Translations under genes and position numbers: made by a program
Part shown: in pieces, positions 6,147-11,522 of the stretch
Numbering within the stretch: position 1 is the first letter of the stretch
Layout: each line of letters opens with the position of its first letter
The notes under the pieces: generated by a model
Seen by the model: the letters and a program-made list of their open reading frames with translations, nothing else
Told to the model about the DNA's origin: nothing
Databases searched by the model: none
Source of the DNA: Sulfidibacterium sp964598065
Lineage (GTDB): Bacteria > Bacteroidota > Bacteroidia > Bacteroidales > F082
Direction: 5' to 3'
NCBI GenBank assembly: GCA_964598065.1
Contig: CAZRAW010000070.1
Coordinates: 1-11,522 of the forward strand
DNA: 11,522 nt

Positions 6147-7781
6147 ATGAATAAGTTATTATTACTCGGTGATGAAGCCATAGCCCAGGGGGCTGTGGAT
6201 GCAGGCCTTTCCGGCGTTTTTGCCTACCCGGGAACCCCTTCAACGGAAATCACCGAATATATTCAGGCCTCCAATGAAGCCAAAGAAAGGCATATTGTTT
6301 CGCAATGGTCGTCCAACGAAAAAACAGCAATGGAAACCGCCATTGGCATGTCGTATGCCGGTAAAAAAGCCATGGTTTGTATGAAACACGTAGGGCTGAA
6401 TGTGGCCGCCGATGCTTTTATTAACTCGGCTATTACCGGTGCACATGGCGGCCTGGTGGTTGTCTCCGCCGACGATCCTTCCATGCACTCATCGCAAAAC
6501 GAACAGGATTCACGATTCTACGGCAAGTTTGCACAAATCCCAATACTGGAACCGTCAAATCAACAGGAAGCGTACGATATGACGCATTATGCTTTTGAGC
6601 TTTCCGAACGTTTCGGAACACCGGTTTTATTTCGTATCACAACCCGCTTGTCGCATTCCCGTTCGGGTGTACAACGCAGCGAAGTACTTCCGCAACGTGA
6701 GCTGAGTTTGCCATCCGATTTGAAGCAGTTTATCCTTTTGCCTTCCATTGCCCGAAAACAATACAATACGTTGCTTGGGAAACAGCTTGCTTTTCAGGAA
6801 GACAGCGAAAAATCAGGCTATAATAAACTTTTTGATGGTAAAGACAAAAACATGGGTATTGTGGCCTGTGGCATTGCTTACAACTATCTTTTGGAAAATT
6901 ACCAGGGCAGGGAGATTCCTTATCCTGTCTTGAAGATCGGGCAGTATCCCGTTTCGCGTAAGCTGGTTAAAGAACTTTACGATGAGGTTGATTCCGTGCT
7001 TATTCTCGAAGAAGGTTATCCCATCCTCGAAGAGCTGTTTCGCGGCATTCTCGATGAAGGGAAGCGAATAAAAGGTCGCATGGACGGCACGCTTCCGCGG
7101 GCAGGGGAGCTAAATCCAAACATTGTGGGAAAAGCCCTCGGCATGGAAATCCCTGAGGGATATGCTATTCCCGAAGTTCTGAAAGGCCGTCCGCCTTTAC
7201 TCTGCGACGGGTGTTCGCACTGGGATTCTTTCGAAGCATTAAATGAAGCCATGAAAGATTACTCTCCGGGTCGTGTACTGGCCGATATCGGTTGCTATAC
7301 GCTCAGTGCTTTGCCTCCGCTGGAGTCCATCAACAGTTGTGTAGATATGGGTGCTTCCATTACTATGGCCGTGGGTGCTGCCGAAGCCGGACTGGTTCCT
7401 GCAGTGGCTGCCATTGGCGATTCTACCTTTACTCACTCAGGCATGACCGGCCTTTTGGATGCCGTTAACAGGAAAGTCCCCATCACCGTGCTGCTACTCG
7501 ATAATTCCACTACCGGTATGACCGGCGGACAGGATTCTGCCGGTTTTGGCAGGTTGGACAACATCGTAAAAGGCATTGGAGTGGAAAAGGAACACATCCG
7601 CATTATCAAGCCGCTGCATCGCCTGCACGAAGAAAACGTAAAAGTTTTCAGGGAAGAGCTTTCTTATCAAGGTGTTTCGGTCATTATTGCCCGTCGTGAG
7701 TGCGTTCAAACGCTGGCCAGACGCATGAAACTGAAACATGCCAAAAAGAAAGTTACAAAAGAAAATTCTGCTCTGAAATAA
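6147..7781 (+). CDS. iorA: Indolepyruvate ferredoxin oxidoreductase alpha subunit, without the C-terminal ferredoxin domain
   Basis: This TPP enzyme oxidatively decarboxylates aryl 2-oxoacids (indole-, phenyl- or hydroxyphenyl-pyruvate) to acyl-CoA, or runs in reverse in anaerobes. The 544-residue protein opens with LLGDEAIAQGAVDAG and YPGTPSTEI (6-35), then NEKTAMETAIG (57-67), MKHVGLNVAADAF (79-91) and DDPSMHSSQNEQDSR (109-123). The second half has LCDGCSHW (352-359; CxGCPHR in most relatives) and the TPP-binding GDS (424-426) with N453 in LDNSTTGMTGGQD. Canonical IorA proteins are about 600 residues or longer and end in a two-cluster 4Fe-4S ferredoxin domain. Here the protein stops after RRECVQTL plus a basic tail, with no CxxCxxC motif, so an external ferredoxin must serve. 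iorB follows 12 bases later. Substrate specificity is inferred from family only. Confidence 0.93.
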   Translation: MNKLLLLGDEAIAQGAVDAGLSGVFAYPGTPSTEITEYIQASNEAKERHIVSQWSSNEKTAMETAIGMSYAGKKAMVCMKHVGLNVAADAFINSAITGAHGGLVVVSADDPSMHSSQNEQDSRFYGKFAQIPILEPSNQQEAYDMTHYAFELSERFGTPVLFRITTRLSHSRSGVQRSEVLPQRELSLPSDLKQFILLPSIARKQYNTLLGKQLAFQEDSEKSGYNKLFDGKDKNMGIVACGIAYNYLLENYQGREIPYPVLKIGQYPVSRKLVKELYDEVDSVLILEEGYPILEELFRGILDEGKRIKGRMDGTLPRAGELNPNIVGKALGMEIPEGYAIPEVLKGRPPLLCDGCSHWDSFEALNEAMKDYSPGRVLADIGCYTLSALPPLESINSCVDMGASITMAVGAAEAGLVPAVAAIGDSTFTHSGMTGLLDAVNRKVPITVLLLDNSTTGMTGGQDSAGFGRLDNIVKGIGVEKEHIRIIKPLHRLHEENVKVFREELSYQGVSVIIARRECVQTLARRMKLKHAKKKVTKENSALK

Positions 7782-7793
7782 AACATAACAACA

Positions 7794-8378
7794 ATGAAAA
7801 AAGACATTATATTAGGTGGCGTTGGCGGTCAGGGAATACTGACCATTGCCACTACCATTGGATTGGCAGCACTTTCGGAAGGACTGCAACTGAAACAGTC
7901 GGAAGTACATGGTATGAGTCAGCGCGGCGGCGATGTACAGTCGCACTTGCGTTTGTCTTCCGATCCCATTGCCTCCGATTTGATTCCCGAAGGCAAAGCC
8001 AACATGATCATTTCGGTGGAGCCGTTAGAGGCATTGCGTTATTTCAACATGCTCAACCGCGAAAACGGCTGGCTTATCACCAGCATAAATCCCTTCAAAA
8101 ATATCCGGGATTACCCGGAACTTGAAGAAGTAATAAACGAAATCCGGAAGCTCCCGCGTTACATCACCATTGATGCGGATAAAATTGCCCGAAGTCAGGG
8201 TTCAGTAAAAGCCGCTAACATTGTGGTGCTCGGCGCTGCTTCCCCTTTCATCGGGCTGAAATATTCTTCACTTGAGGATGCTATTCGCCAGCTTTTCAGT
8301 AAAAAAAGCTATGACCTCGTACAGCTTAACCTGAAAGCTTTGAAGGCCGGAAGAGATTTTGCCGAAAAGAATAGTTGA
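7794..8378 (+). CDS. iorB: Indolepyruvate oxidoreductase beta subunit
   Basis: The 194-residue protein is the gamma-type (POR/KOR catalytic gamma) domain that partners IorA in binding CoA and completing the oxidoreductase. Visible motifs are GGVGGQGILT (8-17), the nucleotide/CoA-type glycine loop, and EVHGMSQRGGDVQSHLR (37-53), the best-conserved block of the family. NIVVLGAASPF (140-150) is the usual late strand-turn. Length is normal. The ATG lies 12 bases after the iorA stop, in the same transcript, behind an A-rich leader. It has no iron-sulfur motif, so it does not supply the cluster domain missing from IorA. No obvious terminator follows. Confidence 0.94.
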   Translation: MKKDIILGGVGGQGILTIATTIGLAALSEGLQLKQSEVHGMSQRGGDVQSHLRLSSDPIASDLIPEGKANMIISVEPLEALRYFNMLNRENGWLITSINPFKNIRDYPELEEVINEIRKLPRYITIDADKIARSQGSVKAANIVVLGAASPFIGLKYSSLEDAIRQLFSKKSYDLVQLNLKALKAGRDFAEKNS

Positions 8379-8476
8379 CTTTGGGCAACCTTTTGAATGC
8401 TGAATGAAGATGGTCGGAGACAGGTGAGTTATTGAAATTGCTTCTTCGCCCCACCCGCAGGCTGACCCGATGCTCA

Positions 8477-8546
8477 TCGCAAAGGCGTGGTTTAATTACA
8501 AATCCGAAAAAACTACGGCTTTAAATATAGAACCGCGCCTTTGTGA
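8477..8546. other. Long-stem inverted repeat, possible structured RNA
   Basis: Within the gene-free stretch 8379-8846, TCGCAAAGGCGTGGTT (8477-8492) pairs with AACCGCGCCTTTGTGA (8531-8546). This gives 14 Watson-Crick and 2 G-U pairs with no bulge. The 38-base interior can form a smaller hairpin, CCG (8504-8506) with CGG (8516-8518), flanked by AAA/TTT. A second inverted repeat, CCGAAAC (8557-8563) with GTTTCGG (8584-8590), follows at once. No promoter for an independent RNA is evident, so this could also be a transcription-end structure for iorAB or a dispersed non-coding repeat. Bases 8379-8476 show nothing I recognise. Confidence 0.45.
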
Positions 8547-8601
8547 ACACGTCATTCCGAAACTGTTTTTTTATTGAAAGACCGTTTCGGCGTGTGAAGC
8601 G

Positions 8602-8689
8602 TGTCTCGCCTTTTCGCTCCCTCGCCCCCTCGCCTTTTCGCCTTTTCGCTCCCTCGCCTTTTCGCCTTTTCGCCACCTCGCTCCATCGG
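8602..8689. repeat. 8-bp tandem repeat array (YYYYTCGC), eleven units
   Basis: Eleven octamers run in perfect register. Ten end in TCGC and the last in TCGG. The commonest unit is CTTTTCGC (five copies: 8610, 8634, 8642, 8658, 8666), the next TCCCTCGC (8618, 8650); the others vary only in the first four bases. TGTCTC at the left edge (8602-8607) and GAGACA just outside the right edge (8695-8700) form an inverted pair bracketing the array. It lies between iorB and the M23 peptidase gene. The 8-bp period is not a multiple of three, and no family-like protein reads through it. Confidence 0.9.
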
Positions 8690-8813
8690 TGTGTGAGACA
8701 ATTTCTCCGGCACAAGACCGTACATTAATGCTGAACATATCCTCTTTTTAGTTAAAAAATTGAAATCTGTTGTGTAAAAATCATTTTCGCAGCCAATAAA
8801 CCCTAAATAATTC

Positions 8814-8840
8814 TACTTTTGTACCTCACATCCAGATGTG
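8814..8840 (+). promoter_or_regulatory. Promoter of the M23 lipoprotein gene, with inverted repeat downstream
   Basis: TACTTTTG (8814-8821) is an exact TAnnTTTG match; a -33 TTTG is not clear (TTTC at 8785-8788 is too far). Five bases later comes the inverted repeat CACATC-CA-GATGTG (8827-8840), over the likely transcription start and just before the ATG at 8847. It could be an operator or a small leader hairpin. Confidence 0.6.
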
Positions 8841-8846
8841 ATAAAT

Positions 8847-10079
8847 ATGAGCCGAATAAACAACAAATATATTTCTTTCGTCCTTTTAATTATTTCACTT
8901 TCTTTCTTCTCCTGTAGCCACAGTGAAAAGCAACACAGAGAAAGCCAACCGGAGGTAAAACCCAAAGTTATCTCCGACATTATCTATGGAATTAACGTGG
9001 ACAGCCTGCAAGTGAAAAAAGGCTTAGTAAAACGCAATCAGTTTTTGGCTGATATTTTACTGAAGTATGGTGTAAAATACTCTACCATCGACTACTTTGC
9101 ACGTCACACAAAGAAAATCTTTAATGTCCGTAAGATCAGGAGAGGGCACGCCTACACTGTCATCTACAAGAAAGACTCACTGGAAACTCCCGTCTATTTT
9201 ATCTACGAAATTTCTCCTTCCAATTATGTTCTTTACCATCTCACAGATTCTGTATACGCTTCGCTGGGAAAAAAACCGATTATCCGAAAACAGGTTTCCA
9301 CAACAGGAACCATCAGGACTTCTCTCTGGAACGCCATGATTGGCCAGCACGATGACCCTAACCTGGCAATAAAACTATCTGAGATTTACGCCTGGACCAT
9401 CGATTTCTTTGAACTAAGAAAAGGAAATCAATACAAGGCAATTTATCAAAAGGTTTACGTTGACAACAATTATGTTGGCCTCGGAAACGTGGAAGCAGCG
9501 GATTTTATCCAGAGAGGAAAACATCATTATGCCTTTTACTTTAAACAAAACGGCAAAGGCGATTATTTTGATGGGGAGGGCAACAGTCTGGAACGTACTT
9601 TTCTGAAGGCCCCGCTTAAATATCGTCGTATCAGCTCCCGTTTTTCCAACCACCGCTGGCATCCGATACTAAAGATCTACCGCCCGCATCACGGCGTGGA
9701 TTATGCCGCTGCGGAAGGAACACATGTTTATGCTTTGGGAGACGGGGTTATCATCAAAAAAGGTTATCAGAAAAACGGCGCCGGAAACTATCTCAAAATC
9801 CGTCACAACAGCATTTACACCACGCAATACGCTCATTTAAGCCGGTTTGCACGGGGCATGAAGATTGGAAAACATGTGCGTCAGGATCAGCTTATCGGCT
9901 ATGTGGGACACACCGGGCTGGCCACCGGCCCTCACTTGGATTTCAGGTTTTATAAATATGGGAAACCCGTGAATCCGCTGACAGTAAAATCGCCTCCGGC
10001 CAGACCCGTAGCTCCCGCTTACCGTCCGGCATTCGATTCTGTAGTAAGACATTACCGTCCTTTGCTCGATTCCTTATAA
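8847..10079 (+). CDS. M23-family peptidoglycan metallopeptidase, lipoprotein (MepM/Csd3-like)
   Basis: A predicted cell-wall endopeptidase cutting peptidoglycan cross-links. The 410-residue protein begins with a basic n-region, a hydrophobic core (9-21) and a lipobox-like FFSC with the lipidated Cys at 23. An OapA/LysM-like domain (about 47-120) and a Csd3-N2-like middle (about 150-235) precede the M23 (LytM) domain (about 258-378). HHGVD (281-285) gives zinc ligands H281 and D285. H330 in YAHLS and H363 in GPHLDF are the catalytic histidines. The usual HxH zinc motif reads H-L-D here, Asp365 replacing the second His, a variant I believe occurs in other Bacteroidota M23 proteins. A GTG lies in frame at 8838, but the ATG at 8847 gives the better signal peptide and leader. 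The gene stands alone, with its own promoter. Confidence 0.92.
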   Translation: MSRINNKYISFVLLIISLSFFSCSHSEKQHRESQPEVKPKVISDIIYGINVDSLQVKKGLVKRNQFLADILLKYGVKYSTIDYFARHTKKIFNVRKIRRGHAYTVIYKKDSLETPVYFIYEISPSNYVLYHLTDSVYASLGKKPIIRKQVSTTGTIRTSLWNAMIGQHDDPNLAIKLSEIYAWTIDFFELRKGNQYKAIYQKVYVDNNYVGLGNVEAADFIQRGKHHYAFYFKQNGKGDYFDGEGNSLERTFLKAPLKYRRISSRFSNHRWHPILKIYRPHHGVDYAAAEGTHVYALGDGVIIKKGYQKNGAGNYLKIRHNSIYTTQYAHLSRFARGMKIGKHVRQDQLIGYVGHTGLATGPHLDFRFYKYGKPVNPLTVKSPPARPVAPAYRPAFDSVVRHYRPLLDSL

Positions 10080-10160
10080 ATTAGAATTCTGAATCCAATA
10101 ATATCAATATGTTAACTTAACACTAATACCCTGTACCCACAGAATAAAAAGCCCGGAACA

Positions 10161-10197
10161 TCGTTTAAGGGATTGAAACGAAATAACCTTTCCCTTA
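10161..10197. other. Overlapping hairpin-forming repeats at the edge of the truncated gene
   Basis: Two mutually exclusive inverted repeats overlap: TCGTTT (10161-10166) with AAACGA (10176-10181), and TAAGGGA (10166-10172) with TCCCTTA (10191-10197). The first contains GGGATTGAAAC, which resembles the 3' end of some CRISPR repeats, but only one copy is present. The site sits at the 5' break of the DUF3347 remnant. The preceding bases 10080-10160 are AT-rich and hold nothing I recognise, including no clear terminator for the peptidase gene. Confidence 0.4.
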
Positions 10198-10470
10198 GAT
10201 ATCGCAGAAGATGCGGTTGAGAGTGCCGAACATATTGTAAAAAATGGGGATAGAATTAGTCATCAAAGAGAACACTTTGAAACTCTGAGTACTGATATAA
10301 ACGACCTGATAACACTTCTCGGTACGGATAAACAACTATATCGGGATTTTTGCTCAATGTACAATAATGGTAAAGGAGCAATTTGGATAAGTGAAACCAA
10401 GGAAATAAAAAATCCTTTTTTAGGTAGCAAATCATCATCTTGCGGTGTAATTCAAAAAGAAATAAAATAA
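10177..10470 (+). pseudogene. 5'-truncated DUF3347-domain gene
   Basis: An open frame of 97 codons runs from just after an in-frame TGA (10174-10176) to a TAA at 10468-10470. It reads as the C-terminal half of a DUF3347 domain: ISHQREHFETLSTDINDLI, then LYRDFCSMYNNGKGAIWIS, EIKNPF and a final CG. These match the family pattern of a QREHF helix, a C-P-M-x-N-x-x-G-A-x-W-L-S block, I-x-N-P-Y-x-G and C-G. The N-terminal signal sequence and first half are missing. The only ATG in frame is at 10357 and no GTG or TTG precedes it, so no plausible start exists. It overlaps the start of the haem-binding gene (TAATG), suggesting the two were once translated together. DUF3347 proteins are often found with metal-efflux genes; copper binding is only suspected. 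The stretch is AT-rich compared with upstream genes. Confidence 0.75.
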
Positions 10471-10949
10471 TGAGATATTATAAGAAAGTCTTTAATAAGA
10501 AAGTCCTTATTGCTCTATTGATTGTTTTTGTGGGGATTCAGTTTATTCCCACAAAACGTAATCACAGTAATAAAATATTACCTACGGATATAACATTAAT
10601 TTACAATGTCCCTCAAAATGTACAATCTATATTCGAGACCTCCTGCTATAACTGTCATAGTAATAATACCGTTTACCCCTGGTACAATAAAGTTCAGCCC
10701 GTTAGCTGGTTATTGGAAAGTCATATAGAAGAAGGAAAATCAGAATTAAATTTCAGTGAATTCGGCTCCTACTCTATGAGGAAACGAAAAAGTAAATTAA
10801 AAGCTATGGCAAACCAGATAAAAGATGGCGACATGCCACTGTTTTCTTATACTTTAATGCATAGAAATGCGAAAATCACTAAAAACAAAAAAACAGTGCT
10901 GCTCAATTGGATAAATAAAGAAATCGATGCTGTTAAACCGAATAAATAA
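10470..10949 (+). CDS. Membrane-anchored haem-binding-domain (c-type cytochrome-like) protein
   Basis: The 159-residue protein fits the Haem_bd family (PF14376) seen in Bacteroidota. It has a basic start, one transmembrane anchor (about 11-27) and a periplasmic domain with a single CYNCH haem-attachment motif (C59, C62, H63), followed by NNTVYPWYNKVQPVSW (65-80) and LNFSEFGSYS (93-102). DMPLFSYTLMH (121-131) supplies M122 as the likely second axial ligand. Covalent haem attachment in the periplasm is expected but untested; the function is probably electron transfer or redox sensing. The ATG at 10470 overlaps the stop of the truncated DUF3347 frame; I reject an in-frame TTG at 10440 that would add ten residues from inside that frame. 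Codon use is AT-rich: bases 10561-10620 have 16 G+C of 60, against 30 of 60 at 4381-4440 in gltA. Confidence 0.88.
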   Translation: MRYYKKVFNKKVLIALLIVFVGIQFIPTKRNHSNKILPTDITLIYNVPQNVQSIFETSCYNCHSNNTVYPWYNKVQPVSWLLESHIEEGKSELNFSEFGSYSMRKRKSKLKAMANQIKDGDMPLFSYTLMHRNAKITKNKKTVLLNWINKEIDAVKPNK

Positions 10950-11006
10950 ACATTTGAAATCATGACAGCGAAGTTGTTTCCCGTTCCAAAAATATTTTTA
11001 AAACCG

Positions 11007-11039
11007 TTTGCTTTTTAAATTATAAATGTCGTATGTTTG
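11007..11039 (+). promoter_or_regulatory. Promoter of the ArsR-family gene
   Basis: TTTG (11007-11010) and TATGTTTG (11032-11039), an exact TAnnTTTG, are spaced 21 bp apart. The ATG at 11061 lies 21 bases after the -7 box. The in-frame TTG at 11037 falls inside the box and is therefore not a credible start. Confidence 0.72.
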
Positions 11040-11068
11040 CGTCATAAATCAAAAGAAATTATGACGTA
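11038..11068. promoter_or_regulatory. Candidate autoregulatory operator of the ArsR-family gene
   Basis: TGCGTCAT (11038-11045) and ATGACGTA (11061-11068) form an inverted repeat, 7 of 8 positions matching, separated by 15 bases. It runs from the end of the -7 box across the transcription start into the first codons, where a bound dimer would block expression. ArsR/SmtB repressors commonly bind imperfect inverted repeats at their own promoter. No binding evidence is available from sequence alone. Confidence 0.4.
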
Positions 11069-11396
11069 CGCTAAAAAAGAAGCTTTCACACCTGAGTTAC
11101 AACAACTTGCGGCCTTTGCCAAAACGCTGGCGCATCCGGCCAGACTGGCCATACTGGACTACCTCGCTGAGCAAAACCAGTGCGTCAGCGGCGACATTAC
11201 CGAAGAAATTCCCCTGAGCCGAACTACCGTTTCACAACATTTGCAGGAGCTGAAAAATGCCGGACTCATCAAGGGAACCGTTTCGGGAACACGCATTTAT
11301 TATTGCCTCGAAACAGACAAAATTCTGATGCTGAAAGGACAAATGCATCGGTTTATGGAGAAACTGGCTTCGCATCAGGCGGCATGCAGGATATGA
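11061..11396 (+). CDS. ArsR/SmtB-family winged-helix transcriptional regulator
   Basis: The 111-residue protein has the ArsR fold: ELQQLAAFAKTLAHPARLAILDYL (helices 1-2, about 12-35), CVSGDITEEIP (41-51), the recognition helix LSRTTVSQHLQELKNAGLI (52-70) and the beta wing GTVSGTRIYYCL (72-83). As(III)-sensing ArsR proteins of the E. coli type use a CxC pair in the helix before the recognition helix; here only C41 is present, followed by V-S-G. Other cysteines are C82 and C109. The ligand therefore cannot be stated and might not be a metal. The ATG at 11061 is preferred to an in-frame TTG that lies in the promoter. The gene has its own promoter and a candidate operator. No arsenic-resistance gene follows before the window ends. 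Confidence 0.9.
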   Translation: MTYAKKEAFTPELQQLAAFAKTLAHPARLAILDYLAEQNQCVSGDITEEIPLSRTTVSQHLQELKNAGLIKGTVSGTRIYYCLETDKILMLKGQMHRFMEKLASHQAACRI

Positions 11397-11430
11397 AAAC
11401 CCAAATACATGAAACCCATATTTTTTTCAT

Positions 11431-11457
11431 CGGATTAAGCGGATTTAACGGATTTGT
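11431..11457. repeat. 9-bp tandem repeat, three units (CGGATTWRN)
   Basis: CGGATTAAG, CGGATTTAA and CGGATTTGT follow each other without a gap directly downstream of the ArsR-family gene. Copy number is low and the third unit is partly diverged. It is probably intergenic low-complexity sequence. Confidence 0.6.
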
Positions 11458-11510
11458 CTCGCCTCTTGTCTCTCGTCTGAGCCGAGACAGGTGAGACGAG
11501 ACAGGCAGGA
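11456..11510. repeat. GTCTC/GAGAC-rich inverted and direct repeats at the right edge
   Basis: The stretch is built from GTCTC and its complement. CTCGTCT (11472-11478) pairs with AGACGAG (11494-11500). CGAGACAGG occurs twice as a direct repeat (11483-11491 and 11497-11505). GTCTCG (11456-11461) pairs with CGAGAC (11483-11488). The 12-mer GAGACAGGTGAG (11484-11495) also occurs at 8417-8428. It could serve as a hairpin transcription end for the ArsR-family gene, though no T run follows in the window, or belong to a dispersed intergenic repeat. Confidence 0.6.
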
Positions 11511-11522
11511 GATGATTAAAGT

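Noticed and set aside
6010..6243. N-terminal extension of the acyl-carrier-protein phosphodiesterase-like protein
   Set aside because: The upstream frame overlaps the iorA promoter and coding start and has no family similarity; relatives begin at MNFLAH.
7700..8125. Plus-strand open frame overlapping the iorA end and iorB
   Set aside because: It was considered as the missing ferredoxin domain but has no CxxCxxC pattern, and it overlaps well-supported coding sequence in another frame.
8521..8715. Minus-strand open frame with a repeated Lys/Arg/Gly/Glu pattern across the octamer array
   Set aside because: The repeats come from translating an 8-bp tandem array; three octamers make eight codons. 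No start context or family similarity is seen.
10161..10181. CRISPR array based on GTTTAAGGGATTGAAAC
   Set aside because: There is only one copy, with no spacers or repeat periodicity around it and no cas genes in the window.
10988..10999. 12-bp palindrome AAAAATATTTTT upstream of the ArsR-family gene
   Set aside because: It consists only of A and T in AT-rich DNA, where such symmetry is common, and lies upstream of the promoter boxes.
11393..11494. Short open frame starting in an ATGA overlap with the end of the ArsR-family gene
   Set aside because: Its 33 codons run mostly through the 9-bp and GTCTC repeats, it matches no family I know, and the overlap alone is weak evidence.

Overview
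The window looks like chromosomal DNA of a member of the Bacteroidota, probably near the Bacteroidales/Marinilabiliales. Four lines of evidence support this. Genes start from A-rich leaders without clear Shine-Dalgarno sites. Several promoters carry the Bacteroidota -7 box TAnnTTTG. The citrate synthase and isocitrate dehydrogenase are of the eukaryote-like type common in this phylum. The lipoprotein M23 peptidase, DUF3347 and haem-binding-domain proteins are also typical. The exact genus cannot be read from the sequence.

Layout. Bases 1-97 hold back-to-back promoters, one for a gene off the left edge and one for an MmcQ/YjbR-like gene (98-454). Convergent to it is a two-gene minus-strand envelope operon, a PspC-domain protein (1547-2044) and a LiaF-like membrane protein (591-1550), closed by a clean terminator at 517-541. 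A palindrome-rich divergent region (2045-2322) leads into icd (2323-3549) and gltA (3585-4892). These form the oxidative branch of the TCA cycle toward 2-oxoglutarate and end at a strong terminator (4913-4946). A YjbQ-family gene (4974-5384) then faces an acyl-carrier-protein phosphodiesterase-like gene (5425-6009, minus). Divergent from the latter is iorA-iorB (6147-8378), an indolepyruvate-type 2-oxoacid oxidoreductase whose alpha subunit lacks the usual C-terminal ferredoxin domain.

The 8379-8846 gap is non-coding. It holds a long-stem hairpin candidate (8477-8546), a smaller hairpin (8557-8590), an eleven-unit 8-bp tandem array (8602-8689) and the promoter of an M23-family lipoprotein peptidase (8847-10079). 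From about 10080 to 11060 the DNA turns AT-rich. Here lie a 5'-truncated DUF3347 gene remnant (10177-10470) and, joined to it by a TAATG overlap, an intact membrane-anchored haem-binding-domain protein (10470-10949). An ArsR-type regulator (11061-11396) follows with its own promoter and a candidate self-operator. The window ends in short tandem and inverted repeats (11431-11510).

Most of the window is housekeeping metabolism plus envelope functions, and I see no convincing new multi-gene system. The points most worth a second look are the ferredoxin-less IorA, the structured non-coding stretch with its octamer array, the broken DUF3347/haem-binding pair with odd hairpins at the break, and the candidate operators.
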